A DNA stretch of 64,000 bases. Origin: Capsicum annuum (lineage: Eukaryota; Streptophyta; Magnoliopsida; Solanales; Solanaceae). Shown piece after piece: positions 42,591-55,450 of the stretch. The notes under the pieces are model-generated. The model ran no database searches. It saw only the letters and a list, made by a program, of their open reading frames with translations, and had not been told where the DNA came from. A program made the position numbers and the translations under genes. The DNA lies in contig NC_061119.1 of the NCBI RefSeq assembly GCF_002878395.1, positions 20,933,588 through 20,997,587 of the forward strand. Reading direction: 5' to 3'. Position 1 is the stretch's first letter. Each line of letters begins with the position of its first letter.

Positions 42591-43778
42591 CTCATGTTTC
42601 CTAATAAAGTACTTTCATGTGATTGATGAGACAGATGACCACACGTTGTCAAAGTATTGGCAAGAAAAGTATTTTGTATGAGTTTCATACGTTTTTAATA
42701 AGAACTCTTTTAGAGTGTTTAAATATTTTTTGTAAGCAAATAACATGTTTTGATTTAAAGAACTAAGGCATGATATGGTATGGCTTATATATGACTTGTA
42801 AGTCTTGGTATGACGATTCCTAAATTGGTGAATTCTAGAATAGACTCAAAATAGAATAGACTACAGAGTTTTCAAACTTTAAATCATGGTTTCAGTAAGA
42901 TTAATGTTTTAAAAGGTTAAAAATGGGCTCTACGAGAGTTAGGTGGTTACCCAAAGAAGGTACGAGTTCAAATAACTCATTATCTGAAATTATGTTTTAC
43001 CGATATGGGTTTTATAATATCCAAAGATAGGGATTATACGCTGGCCTTGTGCCACCTTGCTGTATCAGAATTAGATACTCAAAGACCTAGGGAAAACTTG
43101 GGTTAGGGGATTGTCCATTGAGTCAAGGGTGAATCCCATATAGTTCATGGGGTACTTTTTAGAAAAGTAGGGTGTGCCACCAAGCTCAAAAGTAAGACAA
43201 AGGCTTGAGTCATGATTTATAGAAATATTTTAAATCTTATTGATTATGCCCATAAATTTCTAGATATATTAGGATAAATTGGTTATAAAACGCTCTAACT
43301 TATTTTATATAAATCATGTGCTATTTTTTTTATTGTTCTTTGTACTAGTACTTTCGAATATTGACCCTCTATATTTCAGGTTCTAAGGCCCATTCTCGTG
43401 GTCCTATAGACTGGCAGTTTATTTTCTAGTCTTTTAAAGATTAGTGAGCCTCTGTTACTTCGTAAGGCATCTATCCTATTTGTTATTTCCTTTTTATGGT
43501 TGTTGTGGTCTAGCCGGGGGCCTTGTCTCAGTCTAGTCAGACTATTATTTTTAGTTCAGTAAAGGCTTCATAGATGGTTTCATATTTGATTTGGGTTTTC
43601 CATTTTAATATGATGTTATGAAGCTTTCAGTTTGAATTTTGGACTACAATGTTTTTAGTTTATTTTATGCACAGTTATATCATATGAGTTATGCTATTTA
43701 TTATGGGATAAAGGGTCTCTCAAACCTTCATGGTTTGGTATGCCCATCGTGGCTAGGGTATTGATTTGAGTCGTGACA
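42591..43778 (+). repeat. 5' LTR of element L, second part
   Basis: Resumes with CTCATGTTTCCTAATAAAG, matching 58,631 in the 3' LTR, and ends GTCGTGACA at 43,778. Compared with the 3' LTR, about 30-40 bases (58,595-58,630) are missing at the virus insertion point. Confidence 0.83.
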
Positions 43779-46700
43779 AGCTTGGTATTATAGCACGGTT
43801 TATAGTCCAAGGGTTTCTATGAAGACATATCGAGTAGTCTTTTTTATGCGTGTGCAGTGTACTACACTTATAAGGCATTTAGGAGATGTTTCTCATTCTT
43901 TCAAAAACTAAATTGTGCCATTATGTTTTTCATATGGAAGTTATCCATGTTCCTTATTTACTTTGATTTTATTAGCTATGTCTCAGTGTCGAGGCGATTC
44001 AAGTGCTGAAGCTTATAGTCTAAATGATGTGGTCCTTTCTACTTGAGTCATAAAAGATCATAGAATTGCATAAGGACTTTAGATGAGTCCAAAAGTTCTT
44101 TAAAGTGTGTTGATTTAAGCTTATACCCCTGTGTACATCAATCGTGTATTTAAGCCTATGGTATGGAGTGTATTCAGTCCCTTTTTAAAATCGTTGCTGC
44201 AGATGTCGTGCTTAAGGGTAGAGATATGTAGTAGAATGTTGGAATAGTATTTCCACCTGAGTAGTATTATATGTTAAGGTTTCATAACCTATTGGTAATA
44301 AGATGGTCCCGAAGTTAGTTATACAAAGTCACAAGTCTAGAAGCCACAGTGAGGGTGACTTTTGCATAAATAAGTAGTTTTAATTGTATAACCATTGAAA
44401 GGGTGGTTTGTTCTTTTATGGTGATTGGCTAATATTGTAGCAATATTTTTAGAGTGTATGGTAGTCTATGGAGGAAGTTTTGGCTATTTATTCTAAATAG
44501 GGAAGGATCCTAGAGTGGATAGTTATGGTGGTTATAGAAATTTTTTTATAGGTTGTGAATGGAAATGGTTAGATTAGTCAATAAGTTATCGGTAGAGACT
44601 CATTAGTGTATATGGAATTTAAAGGTAGTGGGGATATATGTATGGGTAATTAAATATGACATGAGAAAGTGGAATATGTTGATAAGATCATAATGGATTA
44701 TAAGATTAAGATCGACTACCCTCATTATATGACCTGACCCCCCTTGATTGTCTTTTTGTAGTAGTTGTAAACTAGAACTACACATGAGAAGGTATGTAGT
44801 AGATTTTGAGGTGTAGTAGTGATGTCATGGAGGGGATGTGATTGTAGGTCGTAGTTAAGTGAATATGGTAGTTGGGTTGCTTTCCCAATTAAATTGACTA
44901 GTATAATATGTGGCATGCCTCATCGATGGTGCATGATTGGTTCTAGACAATAGGCTTGAACCTTAGATATGGATTGTGGTGGTAATAATAGTAGCTTAAG
45001 ATTAATGATGCATGTTTTGTGGGAGTAAGTAGTAGGCTTTATTTGATGTATGCAATAGCCTAGGTTGGCAACTTGTGAAAAAAATGGGTAATTATGATAT
45101 ATTTATATATACATGAGACTAGTGTTAAAATGATGAATTGTGGTTGAGTCATTAAGTGTATAACAGTGTTAAGTATATAAGAATAAGTCGAACCCCAGGT
45201 AGCATATGGTTAGCTAATGTTTTATGTGTGTAAGTGCCACGTTTAACTAGTTCATGTTCTCAAATTTCCTAATATGGAGAAGTCTAGAGAGCTACAATTT
45301 GGTATTCTTTATAACTGAATTTTTAGAAATATAGGTAGAAAATATGAGCTCTTGGTCAAGTTTTAAAAACTTTGTTAAGTTGTAAGTGTATGCGATTAGA
45401 GGTTTAATGCAAGAATATTAAGTAGTGGAGAGCGGATTGTGATGTAATAAAGAGTATGGATGTGTATGCTCTTTAGAGCATGAGTTGTAGAGTGATGGCT
45501 ATAGAGGCTAGCGAAAGATAAGAGTAGTTTTTCAAAAAGCAAGGACTTTAGAGTATAGTTTATCAACGGAAGTCTAGCGTTTATGTGTTTGATGATACTC
45601 CATTATGTTGAGTATTGTGCTTGCACATTCAATGAGAGGATATGTGCTCAAGTATAACATTGTGACTTTGATCTAAGGAGGAGGTGATAAGTTAAGGTAG
45701 TTCCCGAATTTTCTCATGGTGGCAAATTTCAGGGAAGATTCATGATAAATCTATTCCTATTCAAGAAAGATCCTCCTACTTCAATTCAAGAGGTCATTTT
45801 GCTAATGTCTTATGCATTGAAGTCATGCTTATGACTATGATTCTAGTTCTCAATGAACTTATGTCCATGTTTAGACCTCCAAACTTGAAACAATAGTTTC
45901 TTTCAGTAATCCTAGCTTTCTAGAGTTCAAGCTCTATGTTGTGATGCTCATGACCCACAAATGCATGTCTCAGATCATGTTTAGTTATAAGGAACTATTC
46001 TTTCTATATGTTACTGATTAGTTTTATATCGGGTTTAGCCCAAAGTAATAAAGTTTATGCAAACTCAAGACTATCTCAGCTCTGAATATAAGAATCAATT
46101 GCATCAAGTATCAAGCCTTGTCTCAATCATTAACTTCATTAATTACGACATTATGTTATATAACTCATGATATATACGCTCATGTTTCTCACCATAAGCA
46201 CAGTCTTAAGAACTCATGTTTACTATGTTTATACTCGAACAACTATCTATTTATGATGTAGACATCAAATGTATGAAGTACTTTGTGCCTATTGCATCAC
46301 ATCTGGCATCTCATACCCTACCTTGAGTAGTGCAACAAGTATGAGTTATAATTATAAATTATTCCTCCCATTCATGATGCTTATGCTCGGGTCCCTCAAT
46401 GACCCTTCATATGTAAGTATGATGGTGGTTGTGGAAGCATAGTAATTTCTTAGGTAAGGGAGGAGATGTTCTTACATATGAAAATTTTGATGTGATTCTC
46501 GAGCTAACGTTATAGGTAAAAGGGGGAAAAAGGAAATGAATGTTCATTGTATGAAATAGTTAGGAAGGAGATATATAGCAAAAATCTTTGTGAGAGTGAC
46601 TGAATATGTTGGTCTTGGTGGGGATATCTATAAAGTGGGTGTAGTAATGATAGGCTTGGATATTTTGATTGATGAAAACAAAAACCAATGTGCTATGTGG

Positions 46701-47325
46701 TTAGTACCCCTTGAATTTAGAAATGAGGTTATTGTATTACAGTAATGAGGTGAGGCAATATTCTTAATGAGAGCTATAGTACTGGGTCTCGTAGCTTAAG
46801 TTAGCATATTTTAACTCTGGGTTAGGCTTCAAGATGGAAGTACTATACGATGAGACTCAAACTCTTGTAGTTAGACGTGTTGTGGGAGAATTTTAAGTTG
46901 GAAATAGTGAAGTATGTTATGTATTATTTTGGGCATAGATTAGAAGTGTTTCTAATTTTAAGGTCTACTCATTGTATTTTGCAAGGTGGAGAATGCTTCT
47001 ATTTATATATCTCACAAAATCTTATTTCACGATTAGTACCAATGTAAATTAGGCCTATGATCACCAAATAAACTCGTACCATACTTTGTGATGATCATGA
47101 TCCCTAGAACTCATGTACAAGGTCATCTCTATGTCAATTCTTATTATCTCACGCTTCGTGCTTACACGATTCACTAGTGGTTATCTTGAAGATGTTTTGA
47201 TGCCTTTGTATATTTCATTGAGGAAAAATGTTCAATGTGAGGTTACATTGTTTATTCCATACTTTTAGAGATTCAATAAGTTACTACCCGTCATTCGGGG
47301 AAGAATAATCCCAAGGGGGAGATAA
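43779..47325 (+). other. Internal region of element L, no recognised genes
   Basis: 3.5 kb without a gag, protease, RT or integrase motif in any frame and without long open frames. It ends with a polypurine tract AAGGGGGAGATAA (47,313-47,325) against the 3' LTR. Reads as LARD-type non-coding cargo or very old decayed sequence. Confidence 0.6.
43783..43796 (+). other. Primer-binding site of element L
   Basis: TGGTATTATAGCAC, a mutated tRNA-Met type site four bases after the LTR end. Confidence 0.6.
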
Positions 47326-47953
47326 TGTAACACCCCACACTTTTGGGCTAACATTGAACTATCGTTCCTACATTTATAGACTTGAACCAATTGGTTTTTA
47401 TTTAGAAAAAAGAGTGAATAACATTTACTTAGTTTGGTAACATCCTTGGAGAGAAATATACATCATAAAAATCTTCTAGCTCAAAAGTTAAGTATAGCAC
47501 TTTCCTATCGATTGAATTTTAGTTAACGAGTTTGCATGGGTCAACTTATAGTGACCATTTCTCCTAGTACATTAATATTCATGTGTTCTACTATATACAC
47601 AAATAAATCCCTTCGAGTCTTCTTTCCAATGCCACTGACCCTTCATCAATCTAATTTTGGAGTCAAAAGTTATGAGTTTTTGAATGAGGCAATGTCAGGG
47701 TATGTGATGGCCCTGCGCCGCTAAGCAATCGCCAAAGCACACTGCCTCGGCTATGCTTTTGCCATGCGATGCAAGCCATAAGGTTTTCTTTATCCATGCG
47801 ACGCATAGCCTATCCTGGGTGTGAAAAAGTGTTTTGTTTGATTTATATTAAGAGCATAAAAGACTTTTATCTTCCCACAACCATTCCTAACTCTCTTTTG
47901 ACAAATATTAAACCTTAAACACATTATTTTCTCTTCAAAAATCCACAAATTAT
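47326..47953 (+). repeat. 3' LTR of element L, first part
   Basis: Starts TGTAACACCCCACAC and aligns with 21,337-21,955. Interrupted by element C at 47,953, with duplication ATTAT (47,949-47,953). Confidence 0.85.
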
Positions 47954-50656
47954 TGTAATACCCTGAAAAATCCAACTCAATATTAGATCTATGTTTCAAT
48001 ATCATGCATAGTACATCATGGTTCCTTGGTAGTTTCATGATCAAGGTTGATGTGAATTAAGGTCTCAAATATGTCCTAGCTATTGTGCGAATCAAAACAT
48101 TCCTTACCGATTGAATTCTTGAGAAGGATATTCGTATCGTCAACTTCAAATGAGCATATCATTCATTATACTATGAATTTTTGATCCCATGGCCTACCAA
48201 CGAATAGATAATTTAATAAGTTTTCCGTCGATACCAAATTCGCCTAAAATGAACACCTGGTGAAGAAGTTATGGCTATTTTAAGTTTCTGCTGTAAGACA
48301 AATGCCATTTCATTCCATGGCGCATCACGCTGGAGACCAAAATGGCCCTCGTCAATTTCTAAAAACCCTCTGTGATATCCCTGCTTCACGCCAAGCTTCT
48401 AGGTCGCAATAATTGGCATTTACCAAGCTCCGCGTCGAGCTGGGGCCCTAAATCGGGATAAATTTTGCGTAGTTTTCAGTTTTTGTTTTAAACTCCTCAA
48501 GGGAAATATGGTAACTTCCAAAAACCCTATATATACTCTTTAAACATGATATTGAAGCCCCAAAGAAGCCCTTTTTATTAATTTTATCAAAATTCACTCA
48601 AGAACAGTCAAGAACAAGTCTAGGGTTTCCATTGGGGTTTCAAGCTTCAAGCAAATTCAACCGTAGATTCCATGAATTCTTAATCTAAGGTATGCGTAGT
48701 GTTCATCTATGGATCCAATCCGTTCATAGAGCTCAAGAACCATGTTTTTAAATGGTATTTTGTAAACTTTTTATGGTTATATAAGCATGTACATGTCGAT
48801 GATTGTTGTTTAAGTTTCAAAATGATATCTAAAGATGTTTTCATGAAATATATGTGGTTGTTAGTTGAAAAACAAGAACTTTATAGTTGAAAAACAAGAA
48901 CTTTAGGTGGTTTGATGTGATGCAAGTATTAAATCCACTATGCTTTAAATAATGCATGCAAGGTGTTTGATAAAATGCTTAGGATGCTAGAAACCCATAA
49001 TTACATGATTCCATGATATCTAAATGACAAGTCCATATTAGCTATACAGTTCCATATGAATTTCCATGCTATTTATATGTTGTTGTTGTTGTGGAATGAA
49101 GCATGTGTGATAATGGAAAATATGAATTATATACACGAAATGTATCCATGCTCTCCCTACCATGTTGAGATGTGAATAAATACATGAAGTATACTATCCT
49201 CTATTTATAATATTATGAATTGTGGACACTAATCTTGTGATCAAGTCATGTCATGTGTGCCAGTTTCCTTCTATCAAGTCCTAGGGGTATTCATAACTGA
49301 AAAATATCGCTGTGTACCTAGAGCCATGTCATGTACCATGATAAATATTAGTCAAGCTACACTCTATAGAACTCAGTCAGTCATGTGACTAAGGAAACAT
49401 CGGAAATCTTACTATCTTAGTTAACTCTCAGATAATAGTACTACTCCTTCAGTCAACGGATGTCAGTTATTCAGTCTATGTACAGCTAGTTGAATCATGT
49501 TCAGTCCCTTCAGATGGGAGTATAAGTTAGCATCAAGTGAAACCGAGGATGGGAACTCACCTTCCAGTTCAGGGTGTGATTCTTACCACTCATCCTTGTG
49601 TTCCAGAACTACGTAGCCAGTGTAGTTTGAGACATCTTAACCTGTCAGATTTAGGTTGATGAGGTGGCTTAACCTGTTAGTTTAGGGTCCCACTATTTTC
49701 ACTTTGAGTACCTGCCAGATAAGGGTCACACACAACTATCCTTACTAGTGGCGCGGTATTGATACCCCTCCAGTCGAGGCAGATATTTGACCCTGGCTTA
49801 GCCGTAATGGTATATATGGGGCATGTCAGTTAAACAACTACCTCCCATAGTTTCAGTATCAGTCTCAGTAAAAGAGCTCAGACATTTCTTCAGATATCAG
49901 TATACAAGGACTATTAGATACAGTTAAATTCAGTTATAGCACGGGTCTCAGAGAGTTCTACCAGATTTAGGATTGTCAGACGCAGTTGCTCATGTTATTA
50001 GAACTATAGTTCGAGTCATGTATTAGTGTATAGATTTAGCTACCATGTACTCACAATCTCAGTTACTATGTATGTATGTTTGTACTCTTACGTTCATATC
50101 AGTCAGTCAGTTAGCATTATTCATGCATGTAAACCCTTTTCATTATCCTACCTCACTCGTATACTTAATACTTCAATTGTACTTATTCATTTGCGCTATG
50201 GTGCTTTCTTTTCATGTTACAGCGTAGGTCCAGAGCCACGAGTTCCAGACCAGCAGTAGCTTTCTAGTCGCAGTGTTGTAGTGAGTCCTTATCCATCCGA
50301 GGATAATATGATTTGATTATTCATTTATTACTTCAGTTTAGTTTTATGGAGTTAGCTGGAGACATGTTTCCTTAACTCCTTATTCAGATAGTACTTAGAG
50401 GCTTTCAGATTTTATCAGATTTAGCTATCATATTTAGTATTCAGTTTTATATTCAGTTGTTTTTGGGTATTCATTACCCCATGGATGTTCCTATATCTCT
50501 TCAGTTGAACCTTATGGACGACATGTTCAGGTTTTCCGTGTATTATATGTATATTATGCATTGTACAGGTACAGATATCAGTCATGGGTTAGCTTGTGGT
50601 CCTTTGGGGTCATGAGTAACGTGTAGCATTCCGATTAAAAAAATCAGGGTGTTAGA
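47954..50656 (+). repeat. 5' LTR of element C
   Basis: TGTAATACCCTG start, end GTGTTAGA. TATA-like run at 48,527-48,534. Includes a short duplication (GTTGAAAAACAAGAACTTTA at 48,857-48,897) not seen in the 3' LTR. Small open frames (48,699; 50,026) are incidental. Confidence 0.9.
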
Positions 50657-50660
50657 AACT

Positions 50661-50673
50661 TGGTATCAGAGCC
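50661..50673 (+). other. Primer-binding site of element C
   Basis: TGGTATCAGAGCC, an exact match to the tRNA-iMet type site, four bases after the LTR. Confidence 0.85.
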
Positions 50674-50876
50674 TAAGGTTCAATAGAGTCCTAGGAATTC
50701 TGAAAGCCACATATAGTAGAGTCTTATGCATGGGTGTGTTGCGTGCCACATTTATGTACAGGAGGCTATAAGATGTTTTAGGAACAGTTTCCCTTCTTTC
50801 AGTATTCATGTCGTTCTAGTTAGCATAATCTCAAGATAAACTCTCAGTCTAAGCTGTTCTTCTCTTATTTCAGAAT

Positions 50877-51990
50877 ATGGCCCCAAAGACAAGAAACCTG
50901 CCAGCTCCTCAGCCCGAAGATCCTTTGGGCGAACATATTTTTCATGCGGAGTTTAGAGTTGAATTCACCACAGTTACTCAGTCCGTGGCTGCCCAAAATA
51001 AAAAACTACCAGCTATTCCGGCCAATCTAGTGGCAAATTCTGTAGCAGTTAGGATTCGTGACTTCACCCGAATGAACCCTCCATCTTTCCATGGGTCTAA
51101 GTCTGATAAAGACCCTCAGGATTTTATTTACCAAGTTCAGAAGGTCATTGACATCATGGGTGTTACTTCTATTTAAAGTTATGAGTTAGCCATATATCAG
51201 TTGTAAGATATGGCTCACACTTGGTACAAACAGTTGAAGTCCAAGAGGATAGATGATGTAGGTCCCATTAGGTGGGAGGAATTTGTCATGGCTTTCTTAG
51301 ATAGATTCTTTCCCCAAGAGCTGAGGGAAGCCAAAGTTCTTGAGTTCATCAACCTCAGGTAGGGAGTATTCTCTCAGATTTACTCAGCTAGCCAGGTATG
51401 CCCCTCATGTGGTTGCAGACAATAGGGCTAAGATGAGCAAGTTTATGTTAGGGGTGAACGATAGCGTGGTTAATGAGTGTAGATCTGCGATGATGAATAG
51501 TGATATGACCTTAGCTAGACTCATGACCCATGCTTAGCAGATAGAGGAGAAGAAGGTTACGACAAGAGAGAGGCAGAACAAGAGAGAAAAATCAGGCAGT
51601 TTTAGTTTTGATTAGCCCAAATCAAAGGAAAGGAACCGTTCGCAGTTTCATCCCAAGTCAGCAGCTCTAGCTCCTTCCTCCGCTAGTGTCCCAGTGCTGA
51701 AATTTAGAGACGTCAGCAGAGACAAAGTGCCAAGCTCTAAATCTCAGGGTAGTGTTAGCAGTTCCCGAACAAATCCCCTTTGTCAGGCTTGTAGTAAGAA
51801 CCACAAGGGTATTTGCAAAGCCGGTAGTGATATCTAATTTAGTTGTGGCAAGACATGCCACAGAATTAGAGAGTGTCAGCAGTCAGGTCTTCAGGGTCAG
51901 CAAATTTATTTCGCAGCTCAGTCCGGTCGCCCGAACCAGTAGGGTGCCACTTCCAGTGCTACTAGTGGGCAACACATAAATAGACTCTAT
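50877..51990 (+). pseudogene. gag: gag of element C (several stops)
   Basis: ATG at 50,877 opens 99 codons (APKTRNLPAPQPEDPLGEH), with the gag core following: F-H-G-S-K-S-D-K-D-P-Q-D-F-I, then DMAHTWYKQLK, FLDRFFPQELREAK and RFTQLARYAPHVV. Stops at 51,174 and 51,535 and a frameshift near 51,360 break it. The knuckle near 51,840 reads C-G-K-T-C-H-R-I-R-E-C, preceded by a second cysteine pair (CQACSKNHKG), as in Tekay gag. Confidence 0.86.
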
Positions 51991-52674
51991 GCTCTTCAGA
52001 CCCGACAGGATTAGGAAAATTCTCCTGATGTCGTTACTGGTGCGTTACAAATTTTCCAGGTTCATGTTTATGCTTTGCTAGACCCAGGTGCATCCTTGTA
52101 TTTTTTTACTCCATACATAGATAGAGATTTCGAAATCAGTCTCGAGATTTTAGTAGAGCCCTTTTAAGTCTCTACCCCAGTGGGCAAAACCATCATAGCC
52201 CAGTGGGTATACAGGACTTGCCTGATTATGATATTTCAGAAATCCATGTCAGCAGATTTAGTTGAGTTAGAGATGATGGACTTTGATGTCATTCTTGGCA
52301 TAGATTGGCTTCATTCCCGCTATGCCAGAGTCAACTGCAGAAACAGGATAGTTCAGTTTCAGTTCCCAAATGAGCCCACCTTAGAGTGGAAGGGTAGTGT
52401 TTTAGTAATCAGGGATCAGCTTGTTACCTACCTCCGGGCAAGGAAAATAATTTCTAAGGGGTGTGTGTATCATCTCGTGCATGTTAAAGATTCCAGTTCT
52501 GAATCTCCCAGTCTCGAAGCAGTCCCAGTGGTTAGTGAATATTCAGATGTCTTTCCTGAAGATCTTCCAGGTATTCCTCTTGAAAGGGAAGTAGACTTCG
52601 GCATAGGCCTTCTCCCAGATACTCAGCCTATCCCTATCCTGCCAAATAAAATGGCACCAGCAGAACTTAAGTAA
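51991..52674 (+). pseudogene. pol: Protease of element C
   Basis: Active-site region Y-A-L-L-D-P-G-A-S near 52,072-52,098 (D-P-G, normal for this clade), then the flap and C-terminal side D-F-D-V-I-L-G-I-D-W-L near 52,283. Open from 52,180 to 52,674; stops at 52,010 and 52,165 precede it. The linker to RT (VVSEYSDVFPEDLPGIPLER) is intact. It would process the gag-pol polyprotein. Confidence 0.85.
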
Positions 52675-53085
52675 CTGAAAGATCAGTTGAAGGATCTCTT
52701 AGATAAGGGATTCATCAGGCCCAGTGTATCCCCATGGGGTGCGCCAGTCTTATTCATGTGCAAGAAAGATGGTTCTCTCAGGATGTGTATTGATTACCAT
52801 CAGCTCAACAAAGTTACAATCAAGAATAGGTATCCACTTCCAAGAATAGATTATCTGTTCGACCAACTTTAGGGTGCCAGTTATTTATCAAAGATAGATC
52901 TCAGATCAGGCTACCATCAGCTCAGAGTTAGAGAATGTGACATCCCAAAGACAGCTTTCTGTACTTGGTATGGTCACTTCAAATTTCTAGTCATGTCCTT
53001 TGGTCTAACCAATGCCCCTGCATCTTTCATGGACTTGATGAACTGTGAGATCAAGAAGTACTTGGAAAAAGGTCAAGTTTCATTG
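52675..53085 (+). pseudogene. pol: Reverse transcriptase of element C, catalytic box deleted
   Basis: RT fingers and palm are well preserved ([20 protein letters not shown], then [47 protein letters not shown]). After M-N near 53,041 the sequence jumps to the region before RNaseH: the stretch holding the F-I-D-D catalytic box and the thumb is missing. Stops at 52,671 and 52,870. Cannot be active. Confidence 0.85.
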
Positions 53086-53583
53086 GTCAAATTCAAGCAA
53101 GAAGTGTTTACAGGAATTGAAGATTCGCCTCACTACAGCTCCAGTTCTAGCTCTTCTAGATGGTTCAGATGGGATCGTAGTATATTGTAATGCATCCAAA
53201 GTGGGTTTAGGTTGTCTCCTCATGCAGCATGGTAAGGTCATAGCCTACGCCTCTAGACAATTAAAGCCCCATGAAAACAATTATCTTACTCATGATCTTG
53301 AGTTAGTAACCATAGTTTTTGCCTTGAAGATTTGGAGGCATTATCTTTACGGAGTTCATGTAGATGTCTTTATAGATCATAAGAGTCTCCAGTATGTCTT
53401 TTCTCAAAAAGATCTCGATCTTCGTCAGAGAAGGTGGTTAGAGCTCTTGAAAGACTATGACATGAGTGTCCTTTTTCACCTGGAAAAGGCCAACGTTGTG
53501 GCCGATGCTCTCAGTAGACTCTCCATGGGAAGTATTTCTCACGTTAAGGATAGCAAGAAAAAGATATCTAAGGAAATCCATTA
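53086..53583 (+). pseudogene. pol: RNaseH domain of element C
   Basis: Open frame 53,045-53,584. Seen: [20 protein letters not shown] (catalytic aspartate position reads C-N), [56 protein letters not shown]. It normally degrades the RNA strand during reverse transcription. Stop TAG at 53,582. Confidence 0.83.
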
Positions 53584-53739
53584 GCTTACCAGACTAGGTG
53601 TTCGCTTAGTCGACTCTTCAGAGGGTGGTGTATATGTTTAGAGTAGTTCAGAGTCATCTCTAGTTTTTGAGGTGAAAGAAAAGCAAGACATGGATCCTAG
53701 CCTTGTCAAGCTGAAAGAGTCAGTTCAGAATCAGAAAAT

Positions 53740-54690
53740 TTAGGTTTTCTCCCAAGGGGGAGATGGTGTTCTTCGTTGTCAGGGTTGTTTGTGCGTTCCA
53801 GGTGTAGATGACTTGAGGAAACTAATTTTTGTACAAGCGCATGGTGTGCAATACTTCATTCATCCAGGGGCCATAAAGATGTACTGCAATTTATGGGAGA
53901 TCTATTGGTGGAGTGGGATAAAGAGTGAGGCTATAGAGTTTGTGGCTAAGTGCTCTACATGTCAGTAGGTTAAGATAGAGTATCAGAAACCTAGTAGTTC
54001 TATGCAGGAGTTCACCATTCCTACTTAGAAGTGGGAAGAAGTGAAGATGGACTCATGATGGGTTTGCCTAGAACTCGTCATCATCATGATTTAGTTTGGG
54101 TCATTGTAGATAGAATGACCAAGTCAGCCCATTTCCATCCAGTTCGTACCGCCTATTCAGCCAAGGATTATGCCAAACTCTACATCAGAGAGTTGGTCAG
54201 ATTACATGGTGTTCTCTTATCTATTATCTCAGACAGAGGTACCTAGTTCACTTCTCACTTTTGGAAAGCATTCCAAAAGGGTCTCAATAACCAAGTTCAT
54301 CTCAGTACAATATTTTATCCTTAGACAGATGGTCAAGCAGAAATGACCATTTAGACTTTTGAAGATATACTAAGGGCATGTGCAATTGATTTCAAGGGAA
54401 GTTGGGATGATCCCTTGGCCTTGATTGAGTTTGAATACAACAATAGCTATCATTACAGTATTCAGATGGCTCCATTCGAATCTCTCTATGGTAGGAGATG
54501 TAGATCTCCGATCGGTTGGTTTAAAGTTACTGAGGCCTCAGTCATAGGTCCTGACTTAGTATTCGACGCCTTAGAGAAAGTTTAGTTGATTAGAGAGAGA
54601 CTCTAAGATGTTTAGAGCTGACAGAAGTCTTATACTGATATTCGTAGGAAGGATCTCGAGTTTGAGGTCAACGACTATATCTATCTTAAG
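53740..54690 (+). pseudogene. pol: Integrase of element C
   Basis: N-terminal zinc-binding region near 53,840-53,970 (H..QYFIHPGAIKMYCNL, then CSTCQ). Core 54,100-54,500: R-M-T-K-S-A-H-F-H-P-V, LVRLHGVLLSIISDRGT, then DGQAEMTI and NNSYHYSIQMAPFESLYGRR. Several CAG/CAA-to-TAG/TAA stops (54,244; 54,322). Would insert element DNA in an intact relative. Confidence 0.83.
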
Positions 54691-55120
54691 ATCTCTCTCA
54701 TGAAGGGAGTGAAGAGGTTTGGCAAGAAAGAGAAACTCAGTCCTCGATATGTCGGTCCCTTTAGGATTCTCAGTTGCTTTGGTAAGGCAGCTTATGAGCT
54801 AGAATTACCTTCAGATCTAGCCTCAGTTCATACAGTCTTCTATGTCTCTTTGCTCAAGAAGTGCATAGGTGACCCAACAGTTGTATTCCCTGTTCAGAGC
54901 ATTGACATTCAGAACAACCTCTCTTATGAAGAGATTCCAGTCGAAATCTTAGACTATCAGACTCGTCGATTGAGGAACAAAGAAGTCCCTCTAGTTAAGG
55001 TTCTTTGGTGAAATTAGTTTCATGAGGGAGCTACTTGGAAAATAGAAACAGATATACGTACCAAGTATCCTCACCTCTTTCACGCAAATTCAGATCAAGC
55101 TCAAGGTAGTAGTTCTCCTT
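54691..55120 (+). pseudogene. pol: Integrase C-terminus and chromodomain of element C
   Basis: Open 54,700-55,011: GVKRFGKKEKLSPRYVGPFR, then YELELPSDLASVH, YVSLLKKCIGDP. A chromodomain-like tail follows (VEILDYQTRRLRNKEVPLVK, then a stop, then HEGATWKIE, YPHLF), the signature of the Tekay/Del clade. Confidence 0.85.
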
Positions 55121-55450
55121 AAGCTTATTCAGTTTCATGTTTATGTCCCTAGTTTAAACTTGGTATCTATTAACATTGCATACTCAGTCATGGATTATGT
55201 ATCAGTTCAATTATAAGGTCATGCATCAGATATGCATTCTAGTCTTGAGAAGCTCAATTTATCAGATTGATCAGTTACGCATCTATGTACCAGTTATCCA
55301 TGCATCAGATATGCATGAGTTTAGTATGTTTAGCATATCAGTCATGAGATCATGTTTCATTCCTTCATGTTCAGTTCATGTTCGGCTTGTCTTATTCTTC
55401 CCTATCAGTTAAGTCTCATTCGAGGATGAATGTTCCCAAGGGGGATATAT
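55121..55450 (+). other. 3' non-coding region and polypurine tract of element C
   Basis: Non-coding; ends in AAGGGGGATATAT (55,438-55,450) adjoining the 3' LTR. The small frame at 55,176-55,412 is not a recognised protein. Confidence 0.75.

Noticed and set aside
43779..47325. Possible hidden host gene inside element L
   Set aside because: No frame longer than about 85 codons, no recognisable domain or exon pattern, and the region is bounded exactly by a primer site and a polypurine tract.
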